Source: Sphingobacterium psychroaquaticum (lineage in GTDB: Bacteria; Bacteroidota; Bacteroidia; Sphingobacteriales; Sphingobacteriaceae). Taken from it: 64,000 nt of DNA. This document shows, one piece after another, positions 7,792-16,501 of the stretch (positions within the stretch are counted from its first letter, which is position 1; every line of letters starts with the position of its first letter). Location: positions 240,620-304,619 of the forward strand of contig NZ_FXAU01000007.1 of NCBI RefSeq assembly GCF_900177625.1, written 5' to 3'. Both the position numbers and the translations under genes were made by a program. The notes below the pieces were generated by a model. It searched no databases. It was not told where the DNA came from and saw only the letters and a program-made list of their open reading frames with translations.

Positions 7792-8448
7792 ATGGGTAAA
7801 GCAAAAGTAAAAAGAGCCAGTACATCCATCGACATGACGGCGATGTGTGACGTATCGTTCTTGCTTCTTACTTTCTTCGTTTTGACCGCTACAGCGCGTC
7901 AACCTGAGGTTTTGCCAGTAGACGTTCCAGCATCTTCAACGCCAGATAAACTACCAGACGATAATGTTTCTATTATCTCTGTAGGTAAAGGCGGCAAAGT
8001 GTTTTTCAGTATTAAAAATCCTACAGTACGTGAGGAGACTTTGAAAAGCATGTCTGCAAAGTATGATATTGCGTTCTCGGACAAAGACTACGAAGAGTTT
8101 AAGAAAATGGACGAATTTGGCGTTCCGTTGAAAAATATGCGCCAGTTGCTTTCTCTTGGTAACGATCAACGTAAAGAAAATATCCAACCTGGAATTCCAG
8201 TGGATAGTACGGAGACGAATTCAAATGAGTTGTATCAGTGGGTACAGCAGGCTCGTTTGGCTACGATCAAGTACAACAGAGACCGTGAAGGAGAGAAGGA
8301 TTTCGTGGATCCAGGACCGATGAAGGTCGCTATTAAAGCGGATGCAAACGAAAAATATCCAACGATTAATTTAATTATCGAAACTCTTCGTAACCAGAAG
8401 CAAAACAAGTTTAGTTTTGTAACAGGCTTGAGAAACGAAAGTAAGTAG
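7792..8448 (+). CDS. exbD: ExbD/TolR family protein 1
   Basis: A 218-residue ExbD homologue. SIDMTAMCDVSFLLLTFFVLTATA at about residues 12-35 is the single membrane helix with the conserved aspartate (D in CDVSFLLL) used for proton passage. The periplasmic part is much longer than in E. coli ExbD (141 aa). It contains an inserted region of about 60 residues before the final IKADANEKYPTINLIIETLRNQKQNKFSFVTGL segment, which matches the usual ExbD end. Two ExbD paralogues in tandem are the normal arrangement in Bacteroidota. Confidence 0.88.
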   Translation: MGKAKVKRASTSIDMTAMCDVSFLLLTFFVLTATARQPEVLPVDVPASSTPDKLPDDNVSIISVGKGGKVFFSIKNPTVREETLKSMSAKYDIAFSDKDYEEFKKMDEFGVPLKNMRQLLSLGNDQRKENIQPGIPVDSTETNSNELYQWVQQARLATIKYNRDREGEKDFVDPGPMKVAIKADANEKYPTINLIIETLRNQKQNKFSFVTGLRNESK

Positions 8449-8464
8449 ATTAAAAATTTAAAAA

Positions 8465-9016
8465 ATGGCAGAATTAAATCAAGATAGTGGGAAAGGTGGA
8501 AAAGGCGGGAAAGTAAGAGCCAAGAAAAACGGTGGTAAGGTCGATTTGACCGCCATGGTAGACTTAGCATTCTTATTGATTACCTTCTTCATGCTTACTA
8601 CGTCATTAAATAAGCCTCAAGCGATGGATGTGGCGATGCCTGACAAGAACAAAATTGATGCGAACGACAATTTAGAAATTGCCGATACGCGCTCAATTAC
8701 GCTTCTATTAGGTTCGGACAATAAAATTTCTTGGTATTACGGACAGTTGGCAAAACCTATTTATCAACCTGCAACGGTAGAATATGGTAAAGATGGTATT
8801 CGTCAAGTGCTTCTTAAAATGCAAAAAGAAGTTCCAGCTCGCAGTGGCGGCAAAGATTTGATCGTTGTAATCAGACCAAGCGAAAAATCAGTACAAAGAA
8901 ATCTTGTTGATATCTTAGACGAGATGAAAATTGTAGATGTAAAACGCTATATGATTTCAAAAATCAATAATGACGAAATTGAAGTGTTAAAACGCGAAGG
9001 TCTTTTCAACGACTAA
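8465..9016 (+). CDS. exbD: ExbD/TolR family protein 2
   Basis: A 183-residue second ExbD. After a Gly/Lys-rich N terminus, VDLTAMVDLAFLLITFFMLTTSL at about residues 25-47 is the membrane helix with the conserved aspartate of the family (VDLAFLLITFFML). The periplasmic domain ends with the VDILDEMKIVDVKRYMISKI region. It differs clearly from the first ExbD in the periplasmic part, so the two are not recent duplicates. It starts 16 bp after the first exbD and 20 bp before tonB and is surely in the same operon. Confidence 0.9.
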   Translation: MAELNQDSGKGGKGGKVRAKKNGGKVDLTAMVDLAFLLITFFMLTTSLNKPQAMDVAMPDKNKIDANDNLEIADTRSITLLLGSDNKISWYYGQLAKPIYQPATVEYGKDGIRQVLLKMQKEVPARSGGKDLIVVIRPSEKSVQRNLVDILDEMKIVDVKRYMISKINNDEIEVLKREGLFND

Positions 9017-9036
9017 TCGCACTATAAAGAAATTAT

Positions 9037-9918
9037 ATGTTTGGTTCTAAATTAGATATATTCAAAAAAGAATGGCTTGATGTCGTTTTTGCGAATAGAA
9101 ACAAAGAATATGGTGCCTACGACCTACGCAAATTTGCGCCGAAGGCTACTAATATCGGTTTGTTCGCTATCACGGCTTCGGTTCTTGTTTTGAGTGCTCC
9201 AAAAGTCTTTAATATTAAGATTTTTCCAGACAAGCCTGTTGAAGAAGCTCCTATGATTACGGAAGTTACTTTAGAGGATTTGGAAATTCCGGAGCCTGAA
9301 AAAGAAGAAGAAGAGCCTCTTCCACCAGAAGAAGAACAACCACAACGTATTGCTCAGGAGCCACCTGCTGAAGATCTAGTAAGATTCCCAGAACCGAAGG
9401 TTGTGCCGCAGCAGCAAGTAAAAGAAGAGGTTGTGACGCAGGAAGAAATCAAAAAGGAAAACAAAACTCCAGCACGTATTACATTAAAAGGTACGAAAGG
9501 TGCTTCAGGTGTACCAACTGGGGAGTTTGGTCCTAAAAAAGTAGAAGGTGCAATCACAGGTTCTGCCGAAGGTAAGCCTGATGGTAACCCAGATATTGAT
9601 AAAGTGTTTACAGCCGTAGAGGTTAACCCAGATCCACAAGGAGGTATTAATGCATTCCGTAAGTGGGTTCAAGAAAGTTATTCGTATCCGCAAGGTGCAA
9701 TTGATGCTGGGGTGAAAGGTCAAATCGTTGTTTCTTTCGTTGTTGAAAGAGATGGTAGTTTGACTGACATGAAAGTTGTAAAAGACCTTTCTTATGGAAC
9801 AGGACAAGCATTGATTAACGTGCTGAAAAAAGCGAAGAAATGGAAACCAGGTATTCAAAATGGTCGTCCGGTTCGTGTACAGTATCAGTTACCGATGACC
9901 TTAGATCTTCAACAATAA
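9037..9918 (+). CDS. tonB: TonB energy transducer
   Basis: A 293-residue TonB. It has a cytoplasmic N terminus, NRNKEYGAYDLR, that is highly conserved in Bacteroidota TonB proteins, and a single membrane helix at about 38-55. A Pro/Glu-rich spacer (about 70-125) follows, and the C-terminal TonB domain (about 200-292) has YPQGAIDAGVKGQIVVSF and the final KAKKWKPGIQNGRPV. It spans the periplasm to couple the ExbBD motor to outer-membrane receptors. It ends one base before the next gene. Confidence 0.93.
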   Translation: MFGSKLDIFKKEWLDVVFANRNKEYGAYDLRKFAPKATNIGLFAITASVLVLSAPKVFNIKIFPDKPVEEAPMITEVTLEDLEIPEPEKEEEEPLPPEEEQPQRIAQEPPAEDLVRFPEPKVVPQQQVKEEVVTQEEIKKENKTPARITLKGTKGASGVPTGEFGPKKVEGAITGSAEGKPDGNPDIDKVFTAVEVNPDPQGGINAFRKWVQESYSYPQGAIDAGVKGQIVVSFVVERDGSLTDMKVVKDLSYGTGQALINVLKKAKKWKPGIQNGRPVRVQYQLPMTLDLQQ

Positions 9919-9919
9919 G

Positions 9920-10159
9920 ATGAGTGGTTTTAACAGAAACACAAAAAAATTTAGTCAGAAATCGCCATCACAGCGATTTCTGTCTATTTTAGGCCTAGCG
10001 ATGTTTGCCTTTTATTTCATCCTAGGTGTACTGGTGATTTTTTGGAATAATTTTCCCATTGCGATTGATCCGGCATACAAGAATATTTTTGGCGTTTTGC
10101 TTATCGTTTATTCTTTTATGCGTTTTGCGCGCTTGTGGCAGAATAATTTTTTTCGCTAG
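9920..10159 (+). CDS. Small membrane protein, unknown function
   Basis: A 79-residue protein, start ATG at 9920, immediately after the tonB stop. After a basic, Ser-rich N terminus (RNTKKFSQKSPSQR) there are two likely membrane helices, about 23-43 and 53-70. No family is recognised. Tight spacing places it in the exb/tonB operon, so a role as a small accessory of the motor is possible but not shown. Confidence 0.7.
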   Translation: MSGFNRNTKKFSQKSPSQRFLSILGLAMFAFYFILGVLVIFWNNFPIAIDPAYKNIFGVLLIVYSFMRFARLWQNNFFR

Positions 10160-10180
10160 TTCAGTATTGAATTTTTAACG

Positions 10181-11134
10181 ATGGTTTATATGAAAAGATA
10201 TATCTACGGAGGAATGGCTGCTTTGTTGTTAATGACGACAGTGGGATGCTTTAATACAAAAAATGAAGGGCAATCCAATGTCGACAGTACGGCAGCTCCT
10301 AAAGGTGGTTCAAAAGAGGATATTTTAGTAGGGACATTAAATGTCGTGGTAGATGCTTCTATATTCCCATTGATGAGAGAGCAAGAGGAGGTTTTTCTTG
10401 CAGCTTATCCCAATGCAAAATTGAACATCATAGTTAAACCAGAAGTTCTTGCTGTTAAAGAGTTGTTAGCTGATAAGGCAACGGTCGCTGTATTGGCCCG
10501 TGAGTTGAATGAAAAGGAAAATGAGTATTTTGCTAATCGTTCGATTAAACCACGCGTTTTTCCAGTATGGTCTGATGCCGTTGTGTTTGTTGGTAATACT
10601 AAATCGGCTGATACAAGCGTTACTATTCCAGTTGTACTCGATATGATGAAGGGACAGAATGCGAACAATAAGAAATTGATCTTTGATAATTTGAATTCCA
10701 GTAGTTTTAGGCAATTACAGGAATTAGGGAAGATAGAAAAAGTTGCTTCCAATTTTGTCGAAGGTGTGGGCGATGCGCGCGGGGTGCTTAACACTGTTAT
10801 GAACAATAGCGATCGTATCGGTGTCATTAGTTATAATGAATATTTAGATTTGGAATCATCGTTTTCAAATAATATTCGTATCTTGAGCGTGAAGAATACG
10901 ATTGGTGAAAAGGCAGATAATATGTATTATAAGCCTAACCAATCCACTATTGCAGCAGAACAATACCCATTAAGACGTACTTTTTATGTCTTGAACTATC
11001 AACCTAACATGGGATTGGGGATTGGATTTTCTGCTTTTTTAACGGGTGATCGTGGACAGCGAATCGTGCTGAAGTCGGGGCTAGTACCTGCATCCATGCC
11101 GGGTAGAGAAATCATTATTAGGGACAATATTTAA
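10181..11134 (+). CDS. PstS-like phosphate-binding periplasmic lipoprotein
   Basis: A protein of 317 residues (314 if ATG 10190 is used, which leaves a tidier signal peptide). MKRYIYGGMAALLLMTTVGC is a lipoprotein signal with Cys as the +1 residue. The mature part resembles PBP-like/PstS substrate-binding proteins: it begins LNVVVDASIFPLMREQEEVFLAAYP, has an internal DARGVLNTVMNNSDRIGVISYNEY, and ends with RTFYVLNYQPNMGLGIGFSAFLTGDRGQRIVLKSGLVPA, a typical PstS C terminus. No ABC-transporter genes accompany it. Its place directly behind tonB suggests a non-transport role linked to the envelope; that is inference. Confidence 0.78.
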   Translation: MVYMKRYIYGGMAALLLMTTVGCFNTKNEGQSNVDSTAAPKGGSKEDILVGTLNVVVDASIFPLMREQEEVFLAAYPNAKLNIIVKPEVLAVKELLADKATVAVLARELNEKENEYFANRSIKPRVFPVWSDAVVFVGNTKSADTSVTIPVVLDMMKGQNANNKKLIFDNLNSSSFRQLQELGKIEKVASNFVEGVGDARGVLNTVMNNSDRIGVISYNEYLDLESSFSNNIRILSVKNTIGEKADNMYYKPNQSTIAAEQYPLRRTFYVLNYQPNMGLGIGFSAFLTGDRGQRIVLKSGLVPASMPGREIIIRDNI

Positions 11135-11203
11135 TTAGGATTCTGCCTATATATTGCAGAGTGAGTGATATCGATAATTTTACTTTTTTAAAGTATCTTT
11201 ATC

Positions 11204-11211
11204 TAAGTTTG
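11204..11211 (+). promoter_or_regulatory. Promoter box for the TPR gene at 11238
   Basis: TAAGTTTG, a perfect TAnnTTTG box, 26 bp upstream of the start codon. A T-rich stretch at 11182-11189 is in the right place for the -33 element. It suggests the TPR gene can be expressed apart from the tonB operon. Confidence 0.5.
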
Positions 11212-11237
11212 AAAATAAAAAAGAACACAGATAAATT

Positions 11238-12977
11238 ATGACAAACAGCAAATTAGTTTTAAGTTTATTATTAGCTGGAACAGTTGGTTCTGTAAGTGCG
11301 CAAAGCTTAAAAGATGCAAAAGCGGCCATGACTGCTGAGCAGTATGATAAGGCAAAAGGTATGTTGCAAAACTTAGTTGAGAAAAAGGCTAAGGATGGAG
11401 AGAACTACTTTTATTTAGGGAAGATCCACTTAATCAATGATAAAGTTGATTCTGCTGCAATTGTATTTAATCAAGGTCTTACAAATGCACCTAAGGAGCA
11501 ATTGAATAATGTTGGTTTAGGTATTGTTGATCTAATGGGGGGCAATCAAAGTGCAGCTGAAAGTAAGTTTGCTTCTGCAGTTTCTGGACTAGGTAAAAAG
11601 GATTACCTTCCTTTATTGTATATCGGTGAAGCATATATCGATGCGCCAAAGCCTGATTACACAAAAGCGATTGAATATTTAACACAAGCGAAAAGTAAGA
11701 ACGAAAAAGATCCACAGGTCTTTATCGCTTTAGGTGACGCTTATGCGGGCTTAGGTGAAAGTAGTCAAGCTTTCGTGAACTACCGCGATGCAGAGTATAT
11801 GGATCCGAGCTTGCTTACTCCAAAAATTGGACAAGCTATTATTTCGAGAAGAGCGCAGGCTTATGATGTTGTATTGGAGCAATTAACTGCTTTAGCAAGT
11901 GAGAATCCAAACTACGCACCGATCTTCCGTGAGTTGGCAGAGACGTACTATCTTTCTTCTTTGAAAGCACCGGAAGAGAAATATCGTGAAATCAACACCC
12001 AAGCGGTAGAAAACTACAAAAAATATTTATCGTTAACAGGTGACCAGTCTGTGGAAGCAAAAACACGTTATGCCGATTTCTTGGTATACTCTGGTAACTA
12101 CGATGAGTTGAAGAAAGTATCCCAAGAGTTAGCTAATGCGCCGGGGGTGGATTCAAAAGTATTCCGTTACCTAGGTTATACTGCATACTTGCAAGATAAG
12201 GATTATGCGAAAGCAGCGGAATATATGAATACGTTGTTCTCTCGCGTAAAACCTGAACGTTTGATCCCTCGTGATTACTTGATGGCTGGTTTAGCAAACC
12301 TTACAGCAGGAGATGAAGCAAAAGGCTTGTCTTTGTTGAAAGAAGCAATGGCTAAACAGACAGAAGACGATAACTTAGAAGCAGAAATTGCAGAAACAGC
12401 ATTTGCCAAATACCAAGACGGTGAAGTTGATGCGGCCGTTAAAATCTTCAGAATTCCGGCATCGATGCCAACTTCTGATTACTACTATGATGCGAACTTC
12501 TATTTAGGTTCAGCACTTTATGGTAACGGTTCAAAACTTGTTTCTCCAGGCGAAGGTGAAGAGGTTACGCCAGAACTAGGTAAAGAAAAACTAGAGAAAG
12601 CTAGACCAATCTTAGAAGAAGCTGTAAAAGCATTAGGTATTGTTGCAGCTGCTAATAAAGAAGATATCGTGAAAAAGTATAGTGTAAATGCATTGTACTA
12701 TAAAGGATTAGCTGAACTTGCTCTAGATAATGTAATGTATGATCCAGAGAAAGCACAAGGTTTGTTTGTTGATACATTTACAAAACTTTTGGCTGCTGTT
12801 AAAGCTTCCACTATCACTGATGCTGAAAAGATCCCTTACTTAGTTGATGCAAACAACTACCTTGGATATTTCAGCTACTTGAAAGGTAATAATGCTAAAG
12901 CTAAGACGTACTTCGAAGAGACGTTGAAGGTTAGTCCAGATGATGAGTTCGCAGGACAATTCGCAGGGCAATTATAA
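11238..12977 (+). CDS. Periplasmic tetratricopeptide-repeat protein
   Basis: A 579-residue protein with a Sec signal peptide (MTNSKLVLSLLLAGTVGSVSAQ, cleavage after the Ala). Repeated TPR-like helices follow, for example KAAMTAEQYDKAKGMLQNLVEKK at the start, and the last unit is NYLGYFSYLKGNNAKAKTYFEETLKVSPDD. TPR proteins act as scaffolds. It follows the PstS-like gene by 103 bp and has its own promoter box, and a strong terminator closes the region. It probably sits in the periplasm or at the outer membrane; its partner is unknown. Codon use is biased like exbB and metE, which suggests high expression. Confidence 0.82.
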   Translation: MTNSKLVLSLLLAGTVGSVSAQSLKDAKAAMTAEQYDKAKGMLQNLVEKKAKDGENYFYLGKIHLINDKVDSAAIVFNQGLTNAPKEQLNNVGLGIVDLMGGNQSAAESKFASAVSGLGKKDYLPLLYIGEAYIDAPKPDYTKAIEYLTQAKSKNEKDPQVFIALGDAYAGLGESSQAFVNYRDAEYMDPSLLTPKIGQAIISRRAQAYDVVLEQLTALASENPNYAPIFRELAETYYLSSLKAPEEKYREINTQAVENYKKYLSLTGDQSVEAKTRYADFLVYSGNYDELKKVSQELANAPGVDSKVFRYLGYTAYLQDKDYAKAAEYMNTLFSRVKPERLIPRDYLMAGLANLTAGDEAKGLSLLKEAMAKQTEDDNLEAEIAETAFAKYQDGEVDAAVKIFRIPASMPTSDYYYDANFYLGSALYGNGSKLVSPGEGEEVTPELGKEKLEKARPILEEAVKALGIVAAANKEDIVKKYSVNALYYKGLAELALDNVMYDPEKAQGLFVDTFTKLLAAVKASTITDAEKIPYLVDANNYLGYFSYLKGNNAKAKTYFEETLKVSPDDEFAGQFAGQL

Positions 12978-12994
12978 GATTTTTCTTATTCTAT

Positions 12995-13022
12995 AAAAAG
13001 GGCTGATTTTTCAGCCCTTTTT
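12995..13022 (+). terminator. Rho-independent terminator
   Basis: Twelve-base arms AAAAAGGGCTGA (12995-13006) and TCAGCCCTTTTT (13011-13022) with a TTTT loop, followed by more T. It closes the exb/tonB-TPR region before nuoA. Confidence 0.88.
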
Positions 13023-13170
13023 TTGTTGTTATTTAGACCGTATATAAGTAGTTTTTGGTGGGGTAACCTGGGTAAATCCATCTTGTAGATGATGCGCCAC
13101 CAGCTGGTGTGTTGACGGTATAAATTCTAACAAAATGCGTTAAATTTCTTTGATTTACAGCCCTTTTGTA

Positions 13171-13201
13171 TTGGTATTGAAAGAAAATTTAATTAAGTTT
13201 G
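13171..13201 (+). promoter_or_regulatory. Promoter of the nuo operon
   Basis: TTG (13171-13173), a 20-base spacer and a perfect box TAAGTTTG (13194-13201), 29 bp upstream of nuoA. Both elements match the Bacteroidota consensus in sequence and spacing. Confidence 0.6.
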
Positions 13202-13230
13202 TTACTGAGAAAAGATAATAAACTAACATT

Positions 13231-13611
13231 ATGGAAAGTGTAGACCTAACAAGCACACCAGTTGATTATATTCCAATTTTGATACAATTGGGTGTCGCGG
13301 TAGCGTTTGGTGTTTTAACAATCATTGGGACGCATATGATCGGCCCTAAAGTTCGAACAGCAAACAAGCTTGGTGCTTTCGAGTCGGGTGTTGAAGTCAT
13401 TGGTAATGCCAGACAGCCGTTTTCCGTTAAATATTTCTTGGTTGCTATCTTGTTCGTCATTTTTGATGTGGAGGTGATATTCATGTATCCGTGGGCTGTT
13501 AATTTCCGCGAGTTTGGTGTAAATGGATTGATAGAGATGTTCGTTTTCATGGGACTGCTTCTATTGGGGTTCATTTATGTGATCAAGAAGAAGGCGTTGG
13601 ACTGGGATTAG
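13231..13611 (+). CDS. nuoA: NADH-quinone oxidoreductase subunit A
   Basis: A 126-residue membrane subunit of Complex I with three predicted helices (about 12-32, 67-87, 95-115). The conserved FESGVEVIGNARQPFSVKYFLVAILFVIFDVEVIFMYPWA region is diagnostic of NuoA. First gene of an operon with all 14 subunits in the order A-N. The N terminus contains a short acidic lead (MESVDLTSTPVDYIP). Confidence 0.95.
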   Translation: MESVDLTSTPVDYIPILIQLGVAVAFGVLTIIGTHMIGPKVRTANKLGAFESGVEVIGNARQPFSVKYFLVAILFVIFDVEVIFMYPWAVNFREFGVNGLIEMFVFMGLLLLGFIYVIKKKALDWD

Positions 13612-13686
13612 TTCCTGTTTTGCCTGCCTGTTCCTTATAAAGGAAGCATCAATATAAACTTTAAATAATAAACCAAAAAAATAGTC

Positions 13687-14244
13687 ATGAGTAAAGTAGT
13701 GACATTAGCAGAAGCACCTCCAGGAGTGGAAGGCGCAGGTTTCTTCGCAACGAGTTTGGATAAAGCCATTGGTTTGGCGCGGGCGAACTCTTTGTGGCCT
13801 TTGCCTTTTGCGACTTCGTGTTGTGGGATTGAGTTCATGGCGACCATGGGCTCCACATATGATTTAGCTCGTTTTGGTGCGGAGCGACCAAGTTTTTCCC
13901 CTCGACAGGCTGATATGTTGTTGGTGATGGGGACTATTGCGAAAAAGATGGCTCCTGTACTGAAGCAGGTATATATTCAAATGGCTGAGCCTCGATGGGT
14001 AATTGCCGTAGGTGCGTGCGCTTCAAGTGGGGGGATTTTCGACACATATTCAGTTTTGCAAGGGATTGATGAAATTATACCGGTGGACGTATACGTTCCC
14101 GGCTGTCCGCCTCGACCTGAAGCTATTTTAGATGGCGTCCTGAAATTACAGGAGATTGTTAAGAATGAGTCGTTGAACCGGAGGAATACGCCGGAGTACA
14201 AGGCTCTATTGGAAAAGTACGGTATAGCAACAAACAATGGATAA
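13687..14244 (+). CDS. nuoB: NADH-quinone oxidoreductase subunit B
   Basis: A 185-residue peripheral-arm subunit that carries iron-sulfur cluster N2, the last electron carrier before quinone. The ligands are visible in SCCGIEFMA (the Cys pair), VGACASSGGIF and VPGCPPRPEA. Overlaps nuoC by 8 bp, so the two are likely translationally coupled. Confidence 0.97.
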   Translation: MSKVVTLAEAPPGVEGAGFFATSLDKAIGLARANSLWPLPFATSCCGIEFMATMGSTYDLARFGAERPSFSPRQADMLLVMGTIAKKMAPVLKQVYIQMAEPRWVIAVGACASSGGIFDTYSVLQGIDEIIPVDVYVPGCPPRPEAILDGVLKLQEIVKNESLNRRNTPEYKALLEKYGIATNNG

Positions 14245-14734
14245 TAATAGTGTATTAGACAACTTACGTGTTGCATTTGGTGAGTCCATCTCTTTGATTG
14301 GTGAGCCACATGGATTATTGACGGTGGAAACTAGTGCGGCGTCCCTTATTGCTTTGTTGAGTCATTTGAAGGAGGATAGTACGCTAGGTTTTAATTATCT
14401 AACCGATATTACTGCTGTACATTATCCATTGCAAATAGGGCGGGAGTACTGTGTGGTTTATCATCTGCACAATATGTATGAGAACCTTCGAATTCGTGTT
14501 AAGGTATTTCTAGATAAAGATCATATCCATATTCCGACGGCCACGGTCCTTTGGAACGGAGCCAATTGGATGGAACGCGAGACATACGATTTTTACGGTG
14601 TTGTATTCGATGGCCATCCTGACCTTCGTCGTATCTTAAATATGGATGACCTTGATGTTTTTCCAATGCGAAAAGAATATCCTTTAGAAGATCCAAACCG
14701 AGTAGATAAAAAGGATTTTTATTTTGGACGCTAA
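14237..14734 (+). CDS. nuoC: NADH-quinone oxidoreductase subunit C
   Basis: A 165-residue NuoC as a separate polypeptide (it is fused to NuoD in E. coli). The family signature is near the end: MERETYDFYGVVFDGHPDLRRIL, followed by FPMRKEYPL. Starts inside the nuoB 3' end (8-bp overlap). Confidence 0.95.
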   Translation: MDNNSVLDNLRVAFGESISLIGEPHGLLTVETSAASLIALLSHLKEDSTLGFNYLTDITAVHYPLQIGREYCVVYHLHNMYENLRIRVKVFLDKDHIHIPTATVLWNGANWMERETYDFYGVVFDGHPDLRRILNMDDLDVFPMRKEYPLEDPNRVDKKDFYFGR

Positions 14735-14747
14735 AAACCGAAATGTA

Positions 14748-15983
14748 ATGAGTAAGACTATAACCAAAATAACACCCAATAAACCTGTTTTCATAGATAA
14801 TGATCCGCAAGATGCGCTGGTAACTTTAAATATCGGACCAACTCACCCTGCGACCCATGGTGTATTCCAAAATGTGGTGCAGATTGATGGTGAGCGTATT
14901 GTTAGTGGAGTTTCTACTATCGGTTATATTCACAGGGCTTTCGAAAAGATTGCAGAACATCGTCCGTTTTATCAGATTACCCCCTTAACTGACCGCTTAA
15001 ACTACTGTTCGTCTCCAATTAATAATATGGGGTGGCACATGACCGTCGAGAAGTTATTAGAAATAGAGATTCCAAAGCGTGTTCAGTATATGCGTGTAAT
15101 CGTCATGGAACTCGCTCGTATAGCAGATCATATTATCTGTAATGGGATCCTGGGCGTCGATACAGGAGCCTTTTCGGGCTTTCTCTATGTGATGCAAGAG
15201 CGGGAGTTTATCTATGAAATCTTCGAAGAGATTTGTGGTGCGCGCTTAACGACTAATATTGGTAGGATAGGTGGGTTTGAGCGTGATTTCAACGCGATAG
15301 CTTTTCAAAAAATTGAAGCCTTCCTAGAGCGATTCCCTCCAGTATTGAAAGAGTTTGAAGAGCTTTTCGTTCGGAACAGAATTTTCATTGAGCGTACGTC
15401 AGGCGTAGCAGCGGTAACACCGGAAGAGGCACTGAGCTATAGTTGGTCTGGACCAATTTTGCGAGCAACAGGAGTTGATTACGATGTTCGCGTGGTTTCA
15501 CCGTATTGTTCGTACGAAGAATTTGACTTTGATGTTCCTGTTGGCACAACAGGAGATGTGTATGATCGGTTTATGGTACGAAATGCTGAAATGTGGCAAT
15601 CGTTACGTATTATCGAGCAGGCGCTCCGAAAAATAGAGAAAGAACCAGTCGGTGTATTTCACGCCGATGTTCCTGCTTTTTATCTTCCTCCGAAGGAGCA
15701 GGTGTATACGAATATGGAAGCATTGATCTATCACTTTAAGATTGTGATGGGGGAGTGGGAGACTCCACAGTCGGAAGTATACCATTCCGTGGAGGGAGCG
15801 AATGGTGAATTAGGTTTTTACCTGATCCACGATGGAGGTCGATCGCCTTACCGCTTACATTTCCGTAGACCATCGTTCGTCAATTATCAGATGTTTGCCC
15901 CGATGAGTAGTGGGATGTTGCTTTCTGATGCGATTATCAACATGAGTAGTTTAAACGTTATTGCAGGAGAATTAGATGCTTAG
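14748..15983 (+). CDS. nuoD: NADH-quinone oxidoreductase subunit D
   Basis: The 49-kDa subunit that lines the quinone pocket next to cluster N2. The signature GPTHPATHGVFQ is near the N terminus and the C-terminal LISDAIINMSSLNVIAGELD-like tail ends normally. I use ATG 14748 (411 residues). A TTG at 14724 in the same frame would add eight residues but overlaps the end of nuoC and does not match the conserved start. The last bases overlap nuoE. Confidence 0.95.
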   Translation: MSKTITKITPNKPVFIDNDPQDALVTLNIGPTHPATHGVFQNVVQIDGERIVSGVSTIGYIHRAFEKIAEHRPFYQITPLTDRLNYCSSPINNMGWHMTVEKLLEIEIPKRVQYMRVIVMELARIADHIICNGILGVDTGAFSGFLYVMQEREFIYEIFEEICGARLTTNIGRIGGFERDFNAIAFQKIEAFLERFPPVLKEFEELFVRNRIFIERTSGVAAVTPEEALSYSWSGPILRATGVDYDVRVVSPYCSYEEFDFDVPVGTTGDVYDRFMVRNAEMWQSLRIIEQALRKIEKEPVGVFHADVPAFYLPPKEQVYTNMEALIYHFKIVMGEWETPQSEVYHSVEGANGELGFYLIHDGGRSPYRLHFRRPSFVNYQMFAPMSSGMLLSDAIINMSSLNVIAGELDA

Positions 15984-16500
15984 TGTAAAAGAAAATATGA
16001 TTGTGACATTTTCTGCGGACATGCTGGCGCAGTTTGCTGAAATTGTCGCGCGCTATCCGGAGAAGAGACAGAAATCGGCCTTACTGCCGATTTTACATAT
16101 TGTACAGGCGGAATACGGTTGGTTAAGTGTCGACGCGATGGATAAAGTTGCGGCATATTTAGCGATACAGCCCATTGAGGTGTATGAGGTTGCAACGTTT
16201 TACACGATGTACTTTTTGGAGCCTAAAGGGAAGTATGTACTCGAAATCTGTCGCACAGGGCCTTGTTGCTTGGTGGGTGCAGAACGCATCATCAAGCATG
16301 TTGAAAATAGACTTGGTGTTAAAGAAGGGGAGGTTACGGAGGATGGTCTGTTTTCATGGCGCGGGGTTGAGTGCATGGCGGCTTGTGGTTTTGGCCCCGT
16401 ACTTCAAATTGGCCCAGATTACACATTTTATGAAAATTTAACGGAGGATGGCGTCGACCAGCTTCTTGAGCAATTAAAAGAGAAAGCACAACAGATTTAA
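15976..16500 (+). CDS. nuoE: NADH-quinone oxidoreductase subunit E
   Basis: A 174-residue 24-kDa subunit with a thioredoxin-like fold binding a [2Fe-2S] cluster through CRTGPC (C-x4-C) and CMAAC (C-x3-C). ATG at 15976 overlaps nuoD by 8 bp; ATG at 15997 is an alternative that removes seven residues. Part of the NADH-oxidising N module with NuoF and NuoG. Confidence 0.95.
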   Translation: MLSVKENMIVTFSADMLAQFAEIVARYPEKRQKSALLPILHIVQAEYGWLSVDAMDKVAAYLAIQPIEVYEVATFYTMYFLEPKGKYVLEICRTGPCCLVGAERIIKHVENRLGVKEGEVTEDGLFSWRGVECMAACGFGPVLQIGPDYTFYENLTEDGVDQLLEQLKEKAQQI

Positions 16501-16501
16501 T

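Noticed and set aside
11142..11160. TCTGC/GCAGA stem after the PstS-like gene
   Set aside because: Five-base stem without T-run; too weak for a terminator.
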